DNA of 64,000 nucleotides, from contig NZ_CP020991.1 in assembly GCF_002874775.1 (NCBI RefSeq), positions 602,918-666,917 of the forward strand. The letters are read 5' to 3'. This DNA is from Monoglobus pectinilyticus. Its GTDB lineage: Bacteria > Bacillota > Clostridia > Monoglobales > Monoglobaceae. Shown one piece after another: positions 41,254-50,587 of this stretch. Position numbers and translations under genes: made by a program. A model generated the notes under the pieces. That model was given only the letters and a program-made list of their open reading frames with translations, was not told the DNA's origin and ran no database searches. The stretch's first letter is position 1. The number at the start of each line of letters is the position of its first letter.

Positions 41254-41723
41254 ATCTCGCGCCCCCTGTCCATTTTCTTTACCTTGTCGCGGGCGGCGTT
41301 AAGCTGCTTCGCCTTGTCCTTTGCAGCGGCAAGGGCTTTGCGGATAGAGGGCTTTTTATCCCGGTTCAGCTTCTTTGCGGAAAACTCTTGAAAGGCTGCG
41401 GTCATAACGTCCGCGTCCCGGCCTTTGAAAAACACAAGGTAACGGGTCTGTTCGCCCTTAACCTTTTTCAGCGAAAAATCTATGTTGTATTTCTTCGCCG
41501 TACTCTCAAAGGCTTTGATATTCGCGTCGGTGATCTCGATGTTGGAAACACCCGCGTTCTGCTTCATAAGCTGCCGCATGGTCTGTTTCCCGTGTGCGGG
41601 CTTGCTTTTCTGCTCCAAAAACTTTTGGATTGCTTTCTGCAACGCTTGTTCGGTAAGCCGCGCCGCGCCTTTCCCCACTTTGACGTATAGGGCAATCGTT
41701 TTTTGGGTTACTTCCTCCTGCAA
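41250..41723 (-). CDS. PcfB family (DUF3801) protein
   Basis: A 157-residue basic protein of the PcfB family (TQKTIALYVKVGKGAARLTE, RYLVFFKGRDADVMTAAFQEF). PcfB of enterococcal pCF10 helps link the relaxosome to the coupling protein. The gene directly precedes and overlaps virD4, the conserved order. The C-terminal third is Lys/Arg-rich, fitting DNA or relaxosome contact. Confidence 0.9.
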   Translation of the reverse strand: MQEEVTQKTIALYVKVGKGAARLTEQALQKAIQKFLEQKSKPAHGKQTMRQLMKQNAGVSNIEITDANIKAFESTAKKYNIDFSLKKVKGEQTRYLVFFKGRDADVMTAAFQEFSAKKLNRDKKPSIRKALAAAKDKAKQLNAARDKVKKMDRGREI

Positions 41724-41759
41724 GGTATCAACTCCTTTCCCGGTAAAGTGCGGCTATGC

Positions 41760-42704
41760 TCATTCGCCGCCGTATAAGTCGTGATTGACAAGGGCGGTAT
41801 AGTAGCTGTCAATGGTACTCGGCGCGTTGAACAGCACCGCTTTTAGATACTGCTTGATGTTGCGCACCTTGGTTGTGTTCTCCCTCATGCAGTCCAAAAT
41901 AAACTCAATATGGCTGCTGTTCAGCTTCATAAACTTGGATTTGACAAGTTCGGCTGGGTAGTCGTCCCCGGCAATACGGATTGTCTTTCGTGCTGTGCAG
42001 ACGGTTTCCAGCATAAGGTCAACTATCTCGTCCAAACGGTCTTTGTCAATTTTGCAGTTTTGAATGAGATGATCGTATTCGATATTGTCCTTGATAATTT
42101 CCCTGTAAATCTCTACTGCGTTATTGCTTTTCGCTTCCGTTCTTTTCCTTTCCGGCGGCGTAGCCGCTTCGCCCTGTGCAAAGGGCAAGGGATTTAGGGA
42201 ATGGAAAGGAATGGAATGGGTACTTGATAAATCAGTAATTGATTGTTCTTTACTTGATATATCTTTATTTAATTGCGTTGGATTTTCCAACGTAGGCTTT
42301 TCCTGCGTAGGTTTTTCCAACGTTGGATTATCCAATGTTGGATTTTCCAATGTAGGGTAATCCAATATAGGCGGCTGTTCGCCGCTGGTAGCTGCTTCCG
42401 GCTCTCGCGGCTGCGGCTGCTCATATATGACATAATCCGCACCCCGCAAGCGTCCTTTCTCGTCGCGCTCCCGGCTGCGCACGATATATCCGGCTTTTTC
42501 GAGTTCTTTTACCGCTTCGCGGATTGCGTCGATCTTTTCCCGGTTGATATGGGATAAGCCCGCAAGGGTATAATCCCAATCCTCCGGCAAGGACAGCATT
42601 TGCGACAACAAGCCCTTTGCCTTTAAGGTGAGTTCCTTGTTGCGCAAGTGGTGGTTGCTCATAACAGTATATCCCGTATTTCGCTCCACTCTGAAAACTG
42701 CCAT
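41760..42704 (-). CDS. HTH replication-type protein (DUF6017-like) with repeat linker
   Basis: A 314-residue protein. An N-terminal winged helix (about 5-85: NHHLRNKELTLKAKGLLSQ, INREKIDAIREAVKELEKAG) is followed by a repetitive Pro/Thr/Glu/Asn linker (about 108-145), and a C-terminal domain (about 190-314) of the DUF6017 type (DRLDEIVDLMLETVC, KSKFMKLNSSHIEFIL). It is at the head of the transfer operon. Proteins of this plan are linked to ICE replication or copy control; the sequence alone does not prove this. Confidence 0.82.
   Translation of the reverse strand: MAVFRVERNTGYTVMSNHHLRNKELTLKAKGLLSQMLSLPEDWDYTLAGLSHINREKIDAIREAVKELEKAGYIVRSRERDEKGRLRGADYVIYEQPQPREPEAATSGEQPPILDYPTLENPTLDNPTLEKPTQEKPTLENPTQLNKDISSKEQSITDLSSTHSIPFHSLNPLPFAQGEAATPPERKRTEAKSNNAVEIYREIIKDNIEYDHLIQNCKIDKDRLDEIVDLMLETVCTARKTIRIAGDDYPAELVKSKFMKLNSSHIEFILDCMRENTTKVRNIKQYLKAVLFNAPSTIDSYYTALVNHDLYGGE
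42280..42369. repeat. six tandem 15-bp repeats in the HTH gene
   Basis: Six consecutive 15-bp units of the type GGATTTTCCAACGTA encode the five-residue repeat P-T-L-E-N (with variants LD, LE and QE). The unit length is a multiple of three, so copy-number change would lengthen or shorten the linker without breaking the frame. Confidence 0.85.
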
Positions 42705-42832
42705 ATTTTCTCACTTCCTCTCTTGGTCTGCGTGGAATATTAGAAAGCCGTTTTCGGCGGTTTTGGTATTGCAATATGCCCTCTGCCGTTTTCGCGTCTG
42801 CAAAGCCGCATGGCACAAGGGCTTTTGCCCGT

Positions 42833-43051
42833 CTATTTGTCCATGCTGGTAGTCGTTTTCCGCGTCCTTTTGCCGTGGCAATAGGGACACTCTTTGAAAA
42901 CGCAAAACTCATATTTCCATTGTGGGCGGTAGAAACGGCAAGTGCCGCAATCTTCATTACCTCTGGCACAACCGGATTGATAGCGGTCAAATCCCGGCTT
43001 CTGCTGCATGAGCAGTTCAAACGCCCGCTGCTTGCCCTCTGTGAAATACAT
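42833..43051 (-). CDS. small cysteine-rich ICE protein
   Basis: A 72-residue protein that starts MYFTEGKQRAFELLMQQKPG and has four spaced cysteine pairs (CARGNEDCGTC, CVFKECPYC), likely a zinc-binding module. The ATG at 43051 gives the canonical start behind AAAGGAGG; a longer frame is possible but enters a hairpin region. It is the first gene of the ICE at this end. I know no function for it; similar small Cys proteins occur at this position in related ICEs. Confidence 0.72.
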   Translation of the reverse strand: MYFTEGKQRAFELLMQQKPGFDRYQSGCARGNEDCGTCRFYRPQWKYEFCVFKECPYCHGKRTRKTTTSMDK

Positions 43052-43085
43052 TCCGGCTGCGCCTCCTTTCCTGCGGGCATAAAAA

Positions 43086-43114
43086 AACGCCACAACTTCT
43101 TTGAAGCTGCGGCG
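43086..43114 (-). terminator. leader terminator upstream of the Cys-rich gene
   Basis: ACGCC at 43086-43090 pairs with GGCGT at 43110-43114, with a CTTC/GAAG inner arm, and T7 follows on the minus strand. It lies 35 bp before the start at 43051, so it can act as an attenuator for the ICE operon. Confidence 0.65.
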
Positions 43115-43123
43115 TAGTATGCA

Positions 43124-43155
43124 GAAAGGGACGCTATCTTTCGATAACGTCCCTT
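43124..43155. other. second hairpin near the ICE end
   Basis: AAAGGGACG/CGTCCCTTT with a TATC/GATA inner arm and a 4-nt loop. It lies just outside the leader terminator and may be part of an attenuation system or near the ICE border. Confidence 0.55.
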
Positions 43156-43596
43156 TTGCTTGGTTATTCACTTGTAACCTGTTTGCCCGCTGTCCTTAAA
43201 ACGCGATGATATAAGGGTTTTTGCTTGTTTTCTTATCTCACCGCGCTTAACGGCGGGTTTTTATTATGCCTTTTGTATTACTTCTTTCTTTTGTTTTTCA
43301 ATTAAGTTTTCATATATTCAGATTATTTTTGTGTAGTTATTGAAATATTATTTTCTTCGCTATAATAATATTGCTGCTATTAAATATCTATTATATTTAC
43401 AATAGACCTTTATTAATCTGCATACATACTATTTAATACAAATACTTTCAAAATAAAATATATAATTTTAGTTAAGCGACTAACAAAATACGACTACAAA
43501 TGTTATTAAAATCTACAATAATATAGTAATTAATTTATAATAATTTTTTATGATTATAGCCACAATTTTAAGAATTATATTATAATATAATAATAA
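43156..43596. other. ICE border region and AT-rich gap
   Basis: About 440 bp without a gene. Composition changes sharply near 43265 from mixed to strongly AT-rich, which I take as the end of the ICE, but no repeat pair can be identified because the left end is outside the window. Confidence 0.5.
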
Positions 43597-43920
43597 CTAT
43601 ATGATATTTTTAATAGACATATTTACTAATGATTTTATAGTAAATGGGGTGGTCTCACTTAATTTTGCAAGACCTTTTACATTGCTGACTGCTATATTAA
43701 AATTATGTAACGGATTTTTCATATTAGGAGAAGTATAAATTTTTAAATCATTCGTTCTAATTAATTCTGCTATACAAAAATTTAAAATATCAGAAACAGA
43801 AGCATCGTAAGTTAAAGAAGCTTCTTCTAAAAAATTATATAGATCATCCTCAATTTCATAAGTTTTGCGTATTCTTTTTTCTCTCTTAGAAAATTTGCTA
43901 TTTAAAAATTTATTATTCAT
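43597..43920 (-). CDS. AT-rich RHH-like hypothetical protein
   Basis: A 107-residue basic protein (KREKRIRKTYEIEDDLYNFL, YDASVSDILNFCIAELI) whose start resembles ribbon-helix-helix DNA-binding proteins. A GGGGAGC ribosome site precedes the ATG. It is in host-like AT-rich DNA just outside the likely ICE end. It could be a chromosomal gene or a remnant of another mobile element. No named family recognised. Confidence 0.6.
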   Translation of the reverse strand: MNNKFLNSKFSKREKRIRKTYEIEDDLYNFLEEASLTYDASVSDILNFCIAELIRTNDLKIYTSPNMKNPLHNFNIAVSNVKGLAKLSETTPFTIKSLVNMSIKNII

Positions 43921-44359
43921 CTTTTTTGCTCCCCTTTTATATGACCCAATATTACAATATTTTAATAGTTAATTTATCTAGCAACTATACAACGATATTA
44001 TTGCTATATAAGAATTGCTTTTATATAAGAATTACTTTTATATATTTGTCAATACAAAAAACTGTGTATAGCAAGCATCGGCAGGGTGTACGGAGTACAC
44101 CACGTGAGGCGCGCAGTCCCGGATATATTTTTATACTACCTTAAAATAATTAATATACTTAGTATAAATTATATATATGACTGTGTAAACTGCGTACTAA
44201 TAGACCTTTTGTCTATGTAAATGCACCCAAAATGTAATACGAATATAAAAATATTTAATTATTCTTTATTTACTTACTTTGCTGCGCCCGGCCCTGTTTC
44301 GCCCGCCGAGCCCGGGCGAGATCGGCTTCCCCTTCTGGGAAGCCGATTAAATACAATAA
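43921..44359. other. gap with hairpins, no gene
   Basis: About 440 bp without a supported gene. It includes a perfect GGTGTAC/GTACACC hairpin at 44085-44101 and a strong ATCGGCTTCCC/GGGAAGCCGAT hairpin at 44321-44347. A short GC-rich island near 44290-44347 lies in otherwise AT-rich sequence, and may be a terminator or a small mobile remnant. Confidence 0.5.
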
Positions 44360-44438
44360 AAAAAGCCTGCAAATGAGCCGACCCAATTGTTAGATTTTTG
44401 GTCTAACTCTTTTGGATCACCTCAAACGCAGGCTTTTT
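44360..44438 (-). terminator. glmS terminator
   Basis: AAAAAGCCTGC at 44360-44370 pairs with GCAGGCTTTTT at 44428-44438, enclosing a second stem TTAGA/TCTAA. It ends 8 bp from the glmS stop and can work on both strands. Confidence 0.8.
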
Positions 44439-44446
44439 AATATTTA

Positions 44447-46273
44447 TTATTCAACTGTAACTGATTTTGCCAAATTTCTCGGCTTATCTATGTCTAACCC
44501 TTTCAATGATGATACATAGTACGAAAACAACTGCAGCGGCACTACTACTTCGCTAGGCATAACCAGCTCGTCGCACTTTGGAAGGTAGATGACATAATCC
44601 GCTTCTTTTTCTATTTCCGTGTGTCCCTCTTCCGCTACGGCTATTACTACCGCTCCGCGGGCTTTTACCTCTTTTATATTGCTCAGCATCTTATCAAACA
44701 AATTCTTGACTGTGCACAGCGCCACAACAACTGTGCCTTCTTCAATCAATGCGATTGTTCCGTGCTTTAACTCTCCTGCTGCATACGCCTCAGAATGGAT
44801 ATATGAAATCTCTTTTAATTTAAGCGACCCCTCAAGCGCCACAGCGTAATCCAAAGTTCTTCCCAGGAAGAACACGCTTTTGCTGTTAAAATACTTAGAC
44901 GCTATATACTGTATCTCGCCTTTGTTTTCCAAAAGTTTAGAAATATTATCAGGAAGCTTTTCAAGAGCCTTTATATATTTTGCCAAAAGTTCAGGTGTCA
45001 GCATATCCAATTCCTGAGCCATATATATAGACATCAAATAAATCGCTGTCAGCTGAGTGCTATACGCTTTTGTGGTGGCAACAGCAATCTCAGGACCTGC
45101 CCATGTATAGAGAACGTCATCCGCCTCTCTTGCTATACAGCTTCCTACAGCGTTTACTATGGCAAATGTTCTCGCCCCTAACCGCTTTGCCTCTCGCATT
45201 GCCGCAATAGTGTCCGCCGTCTCTCCCGACTGAGATATCAAAATCACCAAAGTCTTATCATCAACAAGCGGATTGCAATATCTGAACTCTGACGCTACTA
45301 TTACCTCAACAGGTATGCGAACCATGCTCTCAATCACATATTTGCCAACTACTCCAACATGGTAAGCACTGCCGCAGGCCACAATATATATCTTGTTTAT
45401 ATCACGGATATAATCAGCTGTTAAAGATATATCATCCAAAACAATTCTGCCGTCTTTTATTCTTGGGTTTACAGTATCAGCTATGGCACGGGGCTGTTCC
45501 ATTATCTCTTTAAACATAAAGTGCTCATAACCGCCTTTTTCAGCAGCGGAAATATCCCAGTCGACAACAAAAGTTTCCTTAGAAATTTCTTCGCGGTCGG
45601 TGTTATAAATTTTTACATCGTCTTTTGTTAAGACAACAATCTCGTTGTTTTCAAGAAAATAAACGTTCTTCGTATGCTTCAGAATAGCCGGTATATCAGA
45701 CGCTATAAAGTTTTCGCCCTCGCCGAGACCAACTATAAGCGGACTTTCTTTTCTGACAGCTATAAAAGAATCCGGGTCGTCGGCGCAAAGCACTCCCAGT
45801 GCATAAGAACCGTCAACCTTGCCTATAACCTTAATCATAGTGTCGATTATATCGCCGTTATAGTAATACTCAAACAGATGCGCTATAACCTCGGTATCGG
45901 TTTCCGAAATAAACTCAAAACCCTTTTTTGTAAGATACTCGCGAAGCTTCAGATAGTTCTCAATAATTCCGTTATGTACGACCGCAAATCTACCCGACTG
46001 GCTGAGATGCGGATGCGAGTTCATATCCGACGGCTCTCCATGAGTTGCCCACCTTGTATGACCAATTCCCATAATGCCTTTTATTGCATCTCCGCCGTCT
46101 ATCATATTGCTGAGTTTTTCCAAACGGCCCTTCTTTTTCTTAACCACTATTCCTTCATCAGTCATTATAGCAACGCCGGCAGAATCATATCCTCTATATT
46201 CAAGCTTCGACAGCCCGTCAAGCAAAATCGGCGCCGCCTGCTTTGTTCCAACGTATCCAACTATTCCGCACAT
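44447..46273 (-). CDS. glmS: glutamine-fructose-6-phosphate aminotransferase (isomerizing)
   Basis: A 608-residue enzyme that makes glucosamine-6-phosphate, the first step to UDP-GlcNAc for the cell wall. The N-terminal glutamine amidotransferase domain begins with the nucleophile Cys2 (MCGIVGYVG) and spans about 1-220; two SIS sugar-isomerase domains follow (about 285-415 and 455-600), and it ends with the conserved DIDKPRNLAKSVTVE. The ATG at 46273 is set by Cys2 and a GGAGG site. The 98-bp leader is too short for a glmS ribozyme, so this copy is regulated otherwise. Confidence 0.97.
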   Translation of the reverse strand: MCGIVGYVGTKQAAPILLDGLSKLEYRGYDSAGVAIMTDEGIVVKKKKGRLEKLSNMIDGGDAIKGIMGIGHTRWATHGEPSDMNSHPHLSQSGRFAVVHNGIIENYLKLREYLTKKGFEFISETDTEVIAHLFEYYYNGDIIDTMIKVIGKVDGSYALGVLCADDPDSFIAVRKESPLIVGLGEGENFIASDIPAILKHTKNVYFLENNEIVVLTKDDVKIYNTDREEISKETFVVDWDISAAEKGGYEHFMFKEIMEQPRAIADTVNPRIKDGRIVLDDISLTADYIRDINKIYIVACGSAYHVGVVGKYVIESMVRIPVEVIVASEFRYCNPLVDDKTLVILISQSGETADTIAAMREAKRLGARTFAIVNAVGSCIAREADDVLYTWAGPEIAVATTKAYSTQLTAIYLMSIYMAQELDMLTPELLAKYIKALEKLPDNISKLLENKGEIQYIASKYFNSKSVFFLGRTLDYAVALEGSLKLKEISYIHSEAYAAGELKHGTIALIEEGTVVVALCTVKNLFDKMLSNIKEVKARGAVVIAVAEEGHTEIEKEADYVIYLPKCDELVMPSEVVVPLQLFSYYVSSLKGLDIDKPRNLAKSVTVE

Positions 46274-46371
46274 AAAATTAACCTCCAAAAAATATTGACA
46301 GCTATTGCCATCATACAAATCTATCACAAAATAATATAATTTTTATCAAAATAACTTCTGCACACACTGTG

Positions 46372-47598
46372 CTATTGAACAGAACCGGTATGTTCCGTAT
46401 GATACCACTCTTTCTTGTTATGCTTAAAGATCCCGACTATTCCAATCGGTATCCAGCTTACTATATAGAGCAGAAAACCAAATAAATTGAAAATTGTTTT
46501 CCGGCTAAGTTTGTTTTCCAATATAAGCCCGGCAAAGGCACTAAGAGCGCCGATACCCAAATACAAATTAAGAGCCACATAGCAGACGGGACGAACCCAC
46601 AAACTGCATAAAACAAACTGATAGCCAAACAAAATAGAAATTGTGGAGAAAATACTTATGACCAAAAAAACTCCATAACAGAACTGACCCAAAAAATCTC
46701 CATAAAGGCTCAGCCAGTCTATTATTTTTCCTTTTTTGAGCAAAAGACCACCGTATCTGCCCTGGACGTCAACAACGCCCTGAGCCCACCTGATTCTCTG
46801 CTTAACCGACTTACCGAACTCAGCAGGCTTCTCATCATATACCACTGCCTTTTTAGCAAAGGCAACTTTAATTCCCATCAGTCTAAGTCTGACAGTATAT
46901 TCAAGGTCCTCGGCAAGGCAGTCGTCAGAAGGCATACAGCGCTTCACAACATCAAACCTCACAGCATACCCGGTTCCGGATATTTTACACCCTATTCCCA
47001 GGTTATGGCACGACATTTTAGCAAGCCTGCTTTCAAGAGTATGCCAAACCGAATAGGCCGCTGTCAGCCAGTTTTCGTTCGGATTTTTGCTGTCAACATA
47101 TCCTTGAACAGCAGAATATCCGCAGTTAAGCATCTCATTCATTCTCATTATACAATCCATATGCACGGTATTATCCGCGTCAAATACGGCAATACAGTCA
47201 TATTCTTCTCTCAAACTCTTTATATGCTCCACAGCGTATGAAACCGCGGACGATTTATTGTTATTACCAGTACGTTTAACAAGAACTCTCGCTCCATAAC
47301 TCCTCGCAACAGCAGCCGTATTATCAGAACAATCGTCGGCAACAACAAACACATCATACTTATTCTTTGGATACCTTGAAGCCGAAATACTGCTTAAAAG
47401 CTGGCCCAAAACAGCGCCTTCATTATGAGCAGGTATTATAACCGCGAATCTGTTTGTCCGAAAATCTTGTCTTAAGACGTCATTCCTTTTAACAAAAGAG
47501 AATACGCCGCAGACGACATAATACGTACCAATAAAAAAGAGGAAAAGCTCTAAGAAATCAACAATGATTTCCAATACGTACGTATGCACAAGCCTCAC
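46372..47598 (-). CDS. GT2 family membrane glycosyltransferase
   Basis: A 408-residue processive-type glycosyltransferase. An N-terminal membrane helix (about 10-36) precedes the GT-A domain with VVADDCSDN at 85-93, the DxD motif DADN at 140-143, ED at 230-231 and QRIRW at 267-271, a cellulose/chitin/hyaluronan synthase-like signature. Several C-terminal membrane helices (about 300-395) follow. It probably adds an N-acetylhexosamine or hexose in a surface polysaccharide. It lies just upstream of glmS on the same strand, consistent with amino-sugar use, but the product is not known. Confidence 0.88.
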   Translation of the reverse strand: MRLVHTYVLEIIVDFLELFLFFIGTYYVVCGVFSFVKRNDVLRQDFRTNRFAVIIPAHNEGAVLGQLLSSISASRYPKNKYDVFVVADDCSDNTAAVARSYGARVLVKRTGNNNKSSAVSYAVEHIKSLREEYDCIAVFDADNTVHMDCIMRMNEMLNCGYSAVQGYVDSKNPNENWLTAAYSVWHTLESRLAKMSCHNLGIGCKISGTGYAVRFDVVKRCMPSDDCLAEDLEYTVRLRLMGIKVAFAKKAVVYDEKPAEFGKSVKQRIRWAQGVVDVQGRYGGLLLKKGKIIDWLSLYGDFLGQFCYGVFLVISIFSTISILFGYQFVLCSLWVRPVCYVALNLYLGIGALSAFAGLILENKLSRKTIFNLFGFLLYIVSWIPIGIVGIFKHNKKEWYHTEHTGSVQ

Positions 47599-47894
47599 CC
47601 CTTACAATATAGAGAGATTATATAATATTAGACCGCAAATATCAAGTGTGAAATTATTACATTTTTCTAACAATTGCACATACTAATATATACAATTCAC
47701 ACATCATATATGCCATATTTGCCAAAAAAATGGCAAAATTAAGATAAAACAATAAACAACCGGCACAAAAAATTGTGATTTTTTATATTAGACAAAAGTA
47801 AATTTATGTGTTATAATAAATGAGTATAAATATAAGTAAGAACTCATGATTTTTTAATATGAAGTGTTTAAAATATTCTGAGTCTGGAGGATTA
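47599..47894. other. divergent promoter region between GT2 and radA
   Basis: About 300 bp of AT-rich sequence without a gene. It should contain promoters for the minus-strand glycosyltransferase and the plus-strand radA operon. Confidence 0.45.
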
Positions 47895-49286
47895 ATGAAA
47901 ACCAAAACAGTTTTTGTCTGCACAGAATGCGGAAACGAATTTCCAAAGTGGATGGGAAAATGCACAGCCTGCAACTCCTGGAACACATTGGTTGAAGAGA
48001 CAGTAATTACAAAACAGCCGGGTAAATCTTCGCGCTCAGGCATGAAGTCAGACGCTATTTCGGCTCTTGAAAACGCGGGAGACTCAGCGGTTCCCGAGCA
48101 TCTGAAAAACATATCAACAACTGACGAAATCAGAACAGGCACAGGTCTTTCTGAATTTGACCGAGTTTTGGGCGGAGGTCTTGTTGCAGGGTCGCTGGTT
48201 CTTTTAGGCGGAGACCCGGGTATAGGAAAATCCACTATTCTGCTTCAAATTTGTCAGCACATTGGAAAAACGCAGAAAATATTATATGTTTCCGGCGAGG
48301 AATCTCTCAGACAGATAAAATTAAGGGCTGACAGACTGGGTGTGGACAGTGACAATATAAAGATTTTCTCTGAAACCAATACTGAAAACATACTTGAATG
48401 TATATCCAGGGAAAAGCCTGATATTCTCATTGTGGATTCGGTTCAGACCATGTTTAACCCCAACGTGAATTCCGCCCCGGGCAGCGTTTCACAGATACGT
48501 GACGTAGCTTCCATGCTTATGAGAATAGCCAAGACCTATTCTATCGCAACTTTTTTGGTAGGGCATGTAACCAAGGAAGGCTCTATAGCCGGACCGAAGG
48601 TTTTGGAACATATTGTTGACTGCGTTTTATACTTTGAAGGCGACCAAAACCGTTCATACAGAATAATCAGGGCAATAAAAAACAGGTTTGGTTCAACAAA
48701 TGAGATAGGCGTTTTTGAAATGAATTCATCAGGTCTGTCTGAGATAAAAAATCCATCGTCAGCTATGTTATCAGGCAGACCCCAGGGTGTTCCCGGAAGC
48801 TGTATCGTATGCACTATGGAGGGAACAAGGCCTGTGCTTGCTGAAATTCAGGCTTTAGCTACTCCAACTGCTTTTGGTAACCCGCGCAGAATGACCACCG
48901 GTGTTGACTTCAACAGAGCTATGATGCTGCTGGCTATTTTAGAAAAGCGCGCCGGGCTTCATCTGTCATCTTATGACACATATATCAACGTTGTAGGCGG
49001 TCTCAGAATGGTTGAGCCCGCAGCCGACCTAGGAATAATCATAGCGCTGGCTTCCGGCTTCAAAAACAAGCCGGTTCCGGAAGAGATAGCCGCTGTTGGC
49101 GAAGTTGGTTTAACAGGTGAAATCCGTTCCTGCAGTTTTCTTGAGAGCAGAATAATTGAAGCTGAAAAAATGGGATTCAAAAAAATTATTGTTCCTTATA
49201 TGGGAGCAAAAGACCGGAAAAAGTTTAAAAATATAGAAATCTGTCAATACTCGAATATAACGCAGGTAATGAAAGATATATTTTAA
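47895..49286 (+). CDS. radA: DNA repair protein RadA (Sms)
   Basis: A 463-residue RecA-related ATPase that helps process recombination intermediates. A C4 zinc finger (Cys9, Cys12, Cys23, Cys26 in VFVCTECGNEFPKWMG), Walker A GDPGIGKST at about 106-114, the RadA-specific KNRFGSTNE motif at about 260 and a C-terminal Lon-protease-like domain are all present. The ATG at 47895 is chosen for the GGAGG site and the conserved MKTKTVFVC start. It leads a likely operon with carD. Confidence 0.97.
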   Translation: MKTKTVFVCTECGNEFPKWMGKCTACNSWNTLVEETVITKQPGKSSRSGMKSDAISALENAGDSAVPEHLKNISTTDEIRTGTGLSEFDRVLGGGLVAGSLVLLGGDPGIGKSTILLQICQHIGKTQKILYVSGEESLRQIKLRADRLGVDSDNIKIFSETNTENILECISREKPDILIVDSVQTMFNPNVNSAPGSVSQIRDVASMLMRIAKTYSIATFLVGHVTKEGSIAGPKVLEHIVDCVLYFEGDQNRSYRIIRAIKNRFGSTNEIGVFEMNSSGLSEIKNPSSAMLSGRPQGVPGSCIVCTMEGTRPVLAEIQALATPTAFGNPRRMTTGVDFNRAMMLLAILEKRAGLHLSSYDTYINVVGGLRMVEPAADLGIIIALASGFKNKPVPEEIAAVGEVGLTGEIRSCSFLESRIIEAEKMGFKKIIVPYMGAKDRKKFKNIEICQYSNITQVMKDIF

Positions 49287-49369
49287 ACGGATGTAAACAG
49301 ACTACGTACTCACAATGTTTGAGTATTGAAATCTATTTTATGCAAAATTTAGAAAGGTGATGTTATTTT

Positions 49370-49846
49370 ATGTTTCAAATTGGTGACAAAGTCTCTTATC
49401 CTATGCACGGAGCAGGTATTATAAAATGTGTTGAGGAAGAGAAAATACTCGGTGAGGAACACCAGTATTTTGTTTTAGAGCCCTGCGTTGGTGAACTAGA
49501 GATAAAAATTCCCGTCGCACGGATAGAAAAGGTTGGGATAAGATATATAGTATCCGAGAACGAGGCAGACGCTGTCATCAATGACTTCGAAAAATGCAGC
49601 TGCGACGAAGATGATAACTGGAATAAGAGATACCGGGATAATCTTGAAAAATTAAAAGACGGAGACTTGTTTGAAATCGCAAGAGTAACAAAAACTTTGA
49701 TAATGAGAGACAGAAAGAAAAGTCTTTCAAACGCTGAGAGAAAAATGCTCAGCAACGCTAAAACCATATTGATTTCTGAGCTCGTTTTGTCCAAAAACTC
49801 GTCGTATTCTGACATTGAAGATATGCTTATGAGCAAAATTTCCTAG
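49370..49846 (+). CDS. CarD family transcriptional regulator
   Basis: A 158-residue protein with the CarD/TRCF RNA polymerase-interacting domain at about 1-60 (MFQIGDKVSYPMHGAGIIKC) and an all-helical C-terminal domain. CarD proteins bind RNA polymerase and stabilise the open promoter complex. It lies between radA and ispD, a common clostridial order. Ribosome site GAAAGGTGA. Confidence 0.92.
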   Translation: MFQIGDKVSYPMHGAGIIKCVEEEKILGEEHQYFVLEPCVGELEIKIPVARIEKVGIRYIVSENEADAVINDFEKCSCDEDDNWNKRYRDNLEKLKDGDLFEIARVTKTLIMRDRKKSLSNAERKMLSNAKTILISELVLSKNSSYSDIEDMLMSKIS

Positions 49847-49864
49847 CGCGAAAGGATTTAATAT

Positions 49865-50569
49865 ATGACTACAGCAATAATCGTAGCCGCCGGCAGCAGC
49901 AGCCGTATGAAAACTAATATAAGTAAACAGCTTATTGAGCTTGATGGCATTCCTGTTATAATCAGAACCATAAATGTTTTTGAGTTTCTGTCTGAAATTG
50001 ATTCTGTATTAATTGTTACCAGAAAATGTGATATTGAAATAATCAAAAAACTGGTATCTGAGCACAATATAAAAAAAGTCAGCGCAGTAATCGAAGGCGG
50101 AAGCACAAGACAGGAATCTGTTTTTCTTGGTTTGTCTCATTTAAATTCCGGCAATGATGATATTGTTCTGATACACGACGGCGCGAGACCTTTTGTATCA
50201 GCGTCTCATATAAAAGAAATTATATCGGAACTCCGCAGCGGCTCGTCAAAGGCCGCTGCTATTGGCGTACCCGTAAAAGATACAATCAAGCAAACAAACG
50301 AACGCGGATATATTAAAAACACTCCTGACAGGAGCAAACTTGTGTCAATACAAACCCCTCAAGGATTCAGATATGGCATTATTATGGAAGCTCATAAAAA
50401 AGCCAGGGAATTAAACCTCTCCGTGACTGACGACTGTGCAGTTATTGAAGCTTTAACAAGTGAACCGGTGAAAGTCATAACCGGAGATTATAACAACATA
50501 AAAATCACCACTCCCGAAGATATAATCCTTGGGGAAGCTATCATCGCTAAAATTCAAAACAATACATAA
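49865..50569 (+). CDS. ispD: 2-C-methyl-D-erythritol 4-phosphate cytidylyltransferase
   Basis: A 234-residue enzyme of the MEP isoprenoid pathway, coupling MEP with CTP to give CDP-methylerythritol. The nucleotide-binding VAAGSSSRMK (about 7-16), DGARPFVSA and TPQGFRYG are conserved. It is 18 bp after carD. Its pathway partner ispF lies three genes downstream, separated by corA- and crcB-type transport genes. Confidence 0.96.
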   Translation: MTTAIIVAAGSSSRMKTNISKQLIELDGIPVIIRTINVFEFLSEIDSVLIVTRKCDIEIIKKLVSEHNIKKVSAVIEGGSTRQESVFLGLSHLNSGNDDIVLIHDGARPFVSASHIKEIISELRSGSSKAAAIGVPVKDTIKQTNERGYIKNTPDRSKLVSIQTPQGFRYGIIMEAHKKARELNLSVTDDCAVIEALTSEPVKVITGDYNNIKITTPEDIILGEAIIAKIQNNT

Positions 50570-50587
50570 TACTGGGGTTGTCATACC

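Noticed and set aside
43156-43300. Exact right end of the ICE
   Set aside because: The left end and integrase are outside the window, so no direct repeat pair can be matched; only a composition change is seen.
46274-46371. glmS ribozyme upstream of glmS
   Set aside because: The 98-bp gap to the next gene is AT-rich, has no ribozyme-like core and is too short for one.
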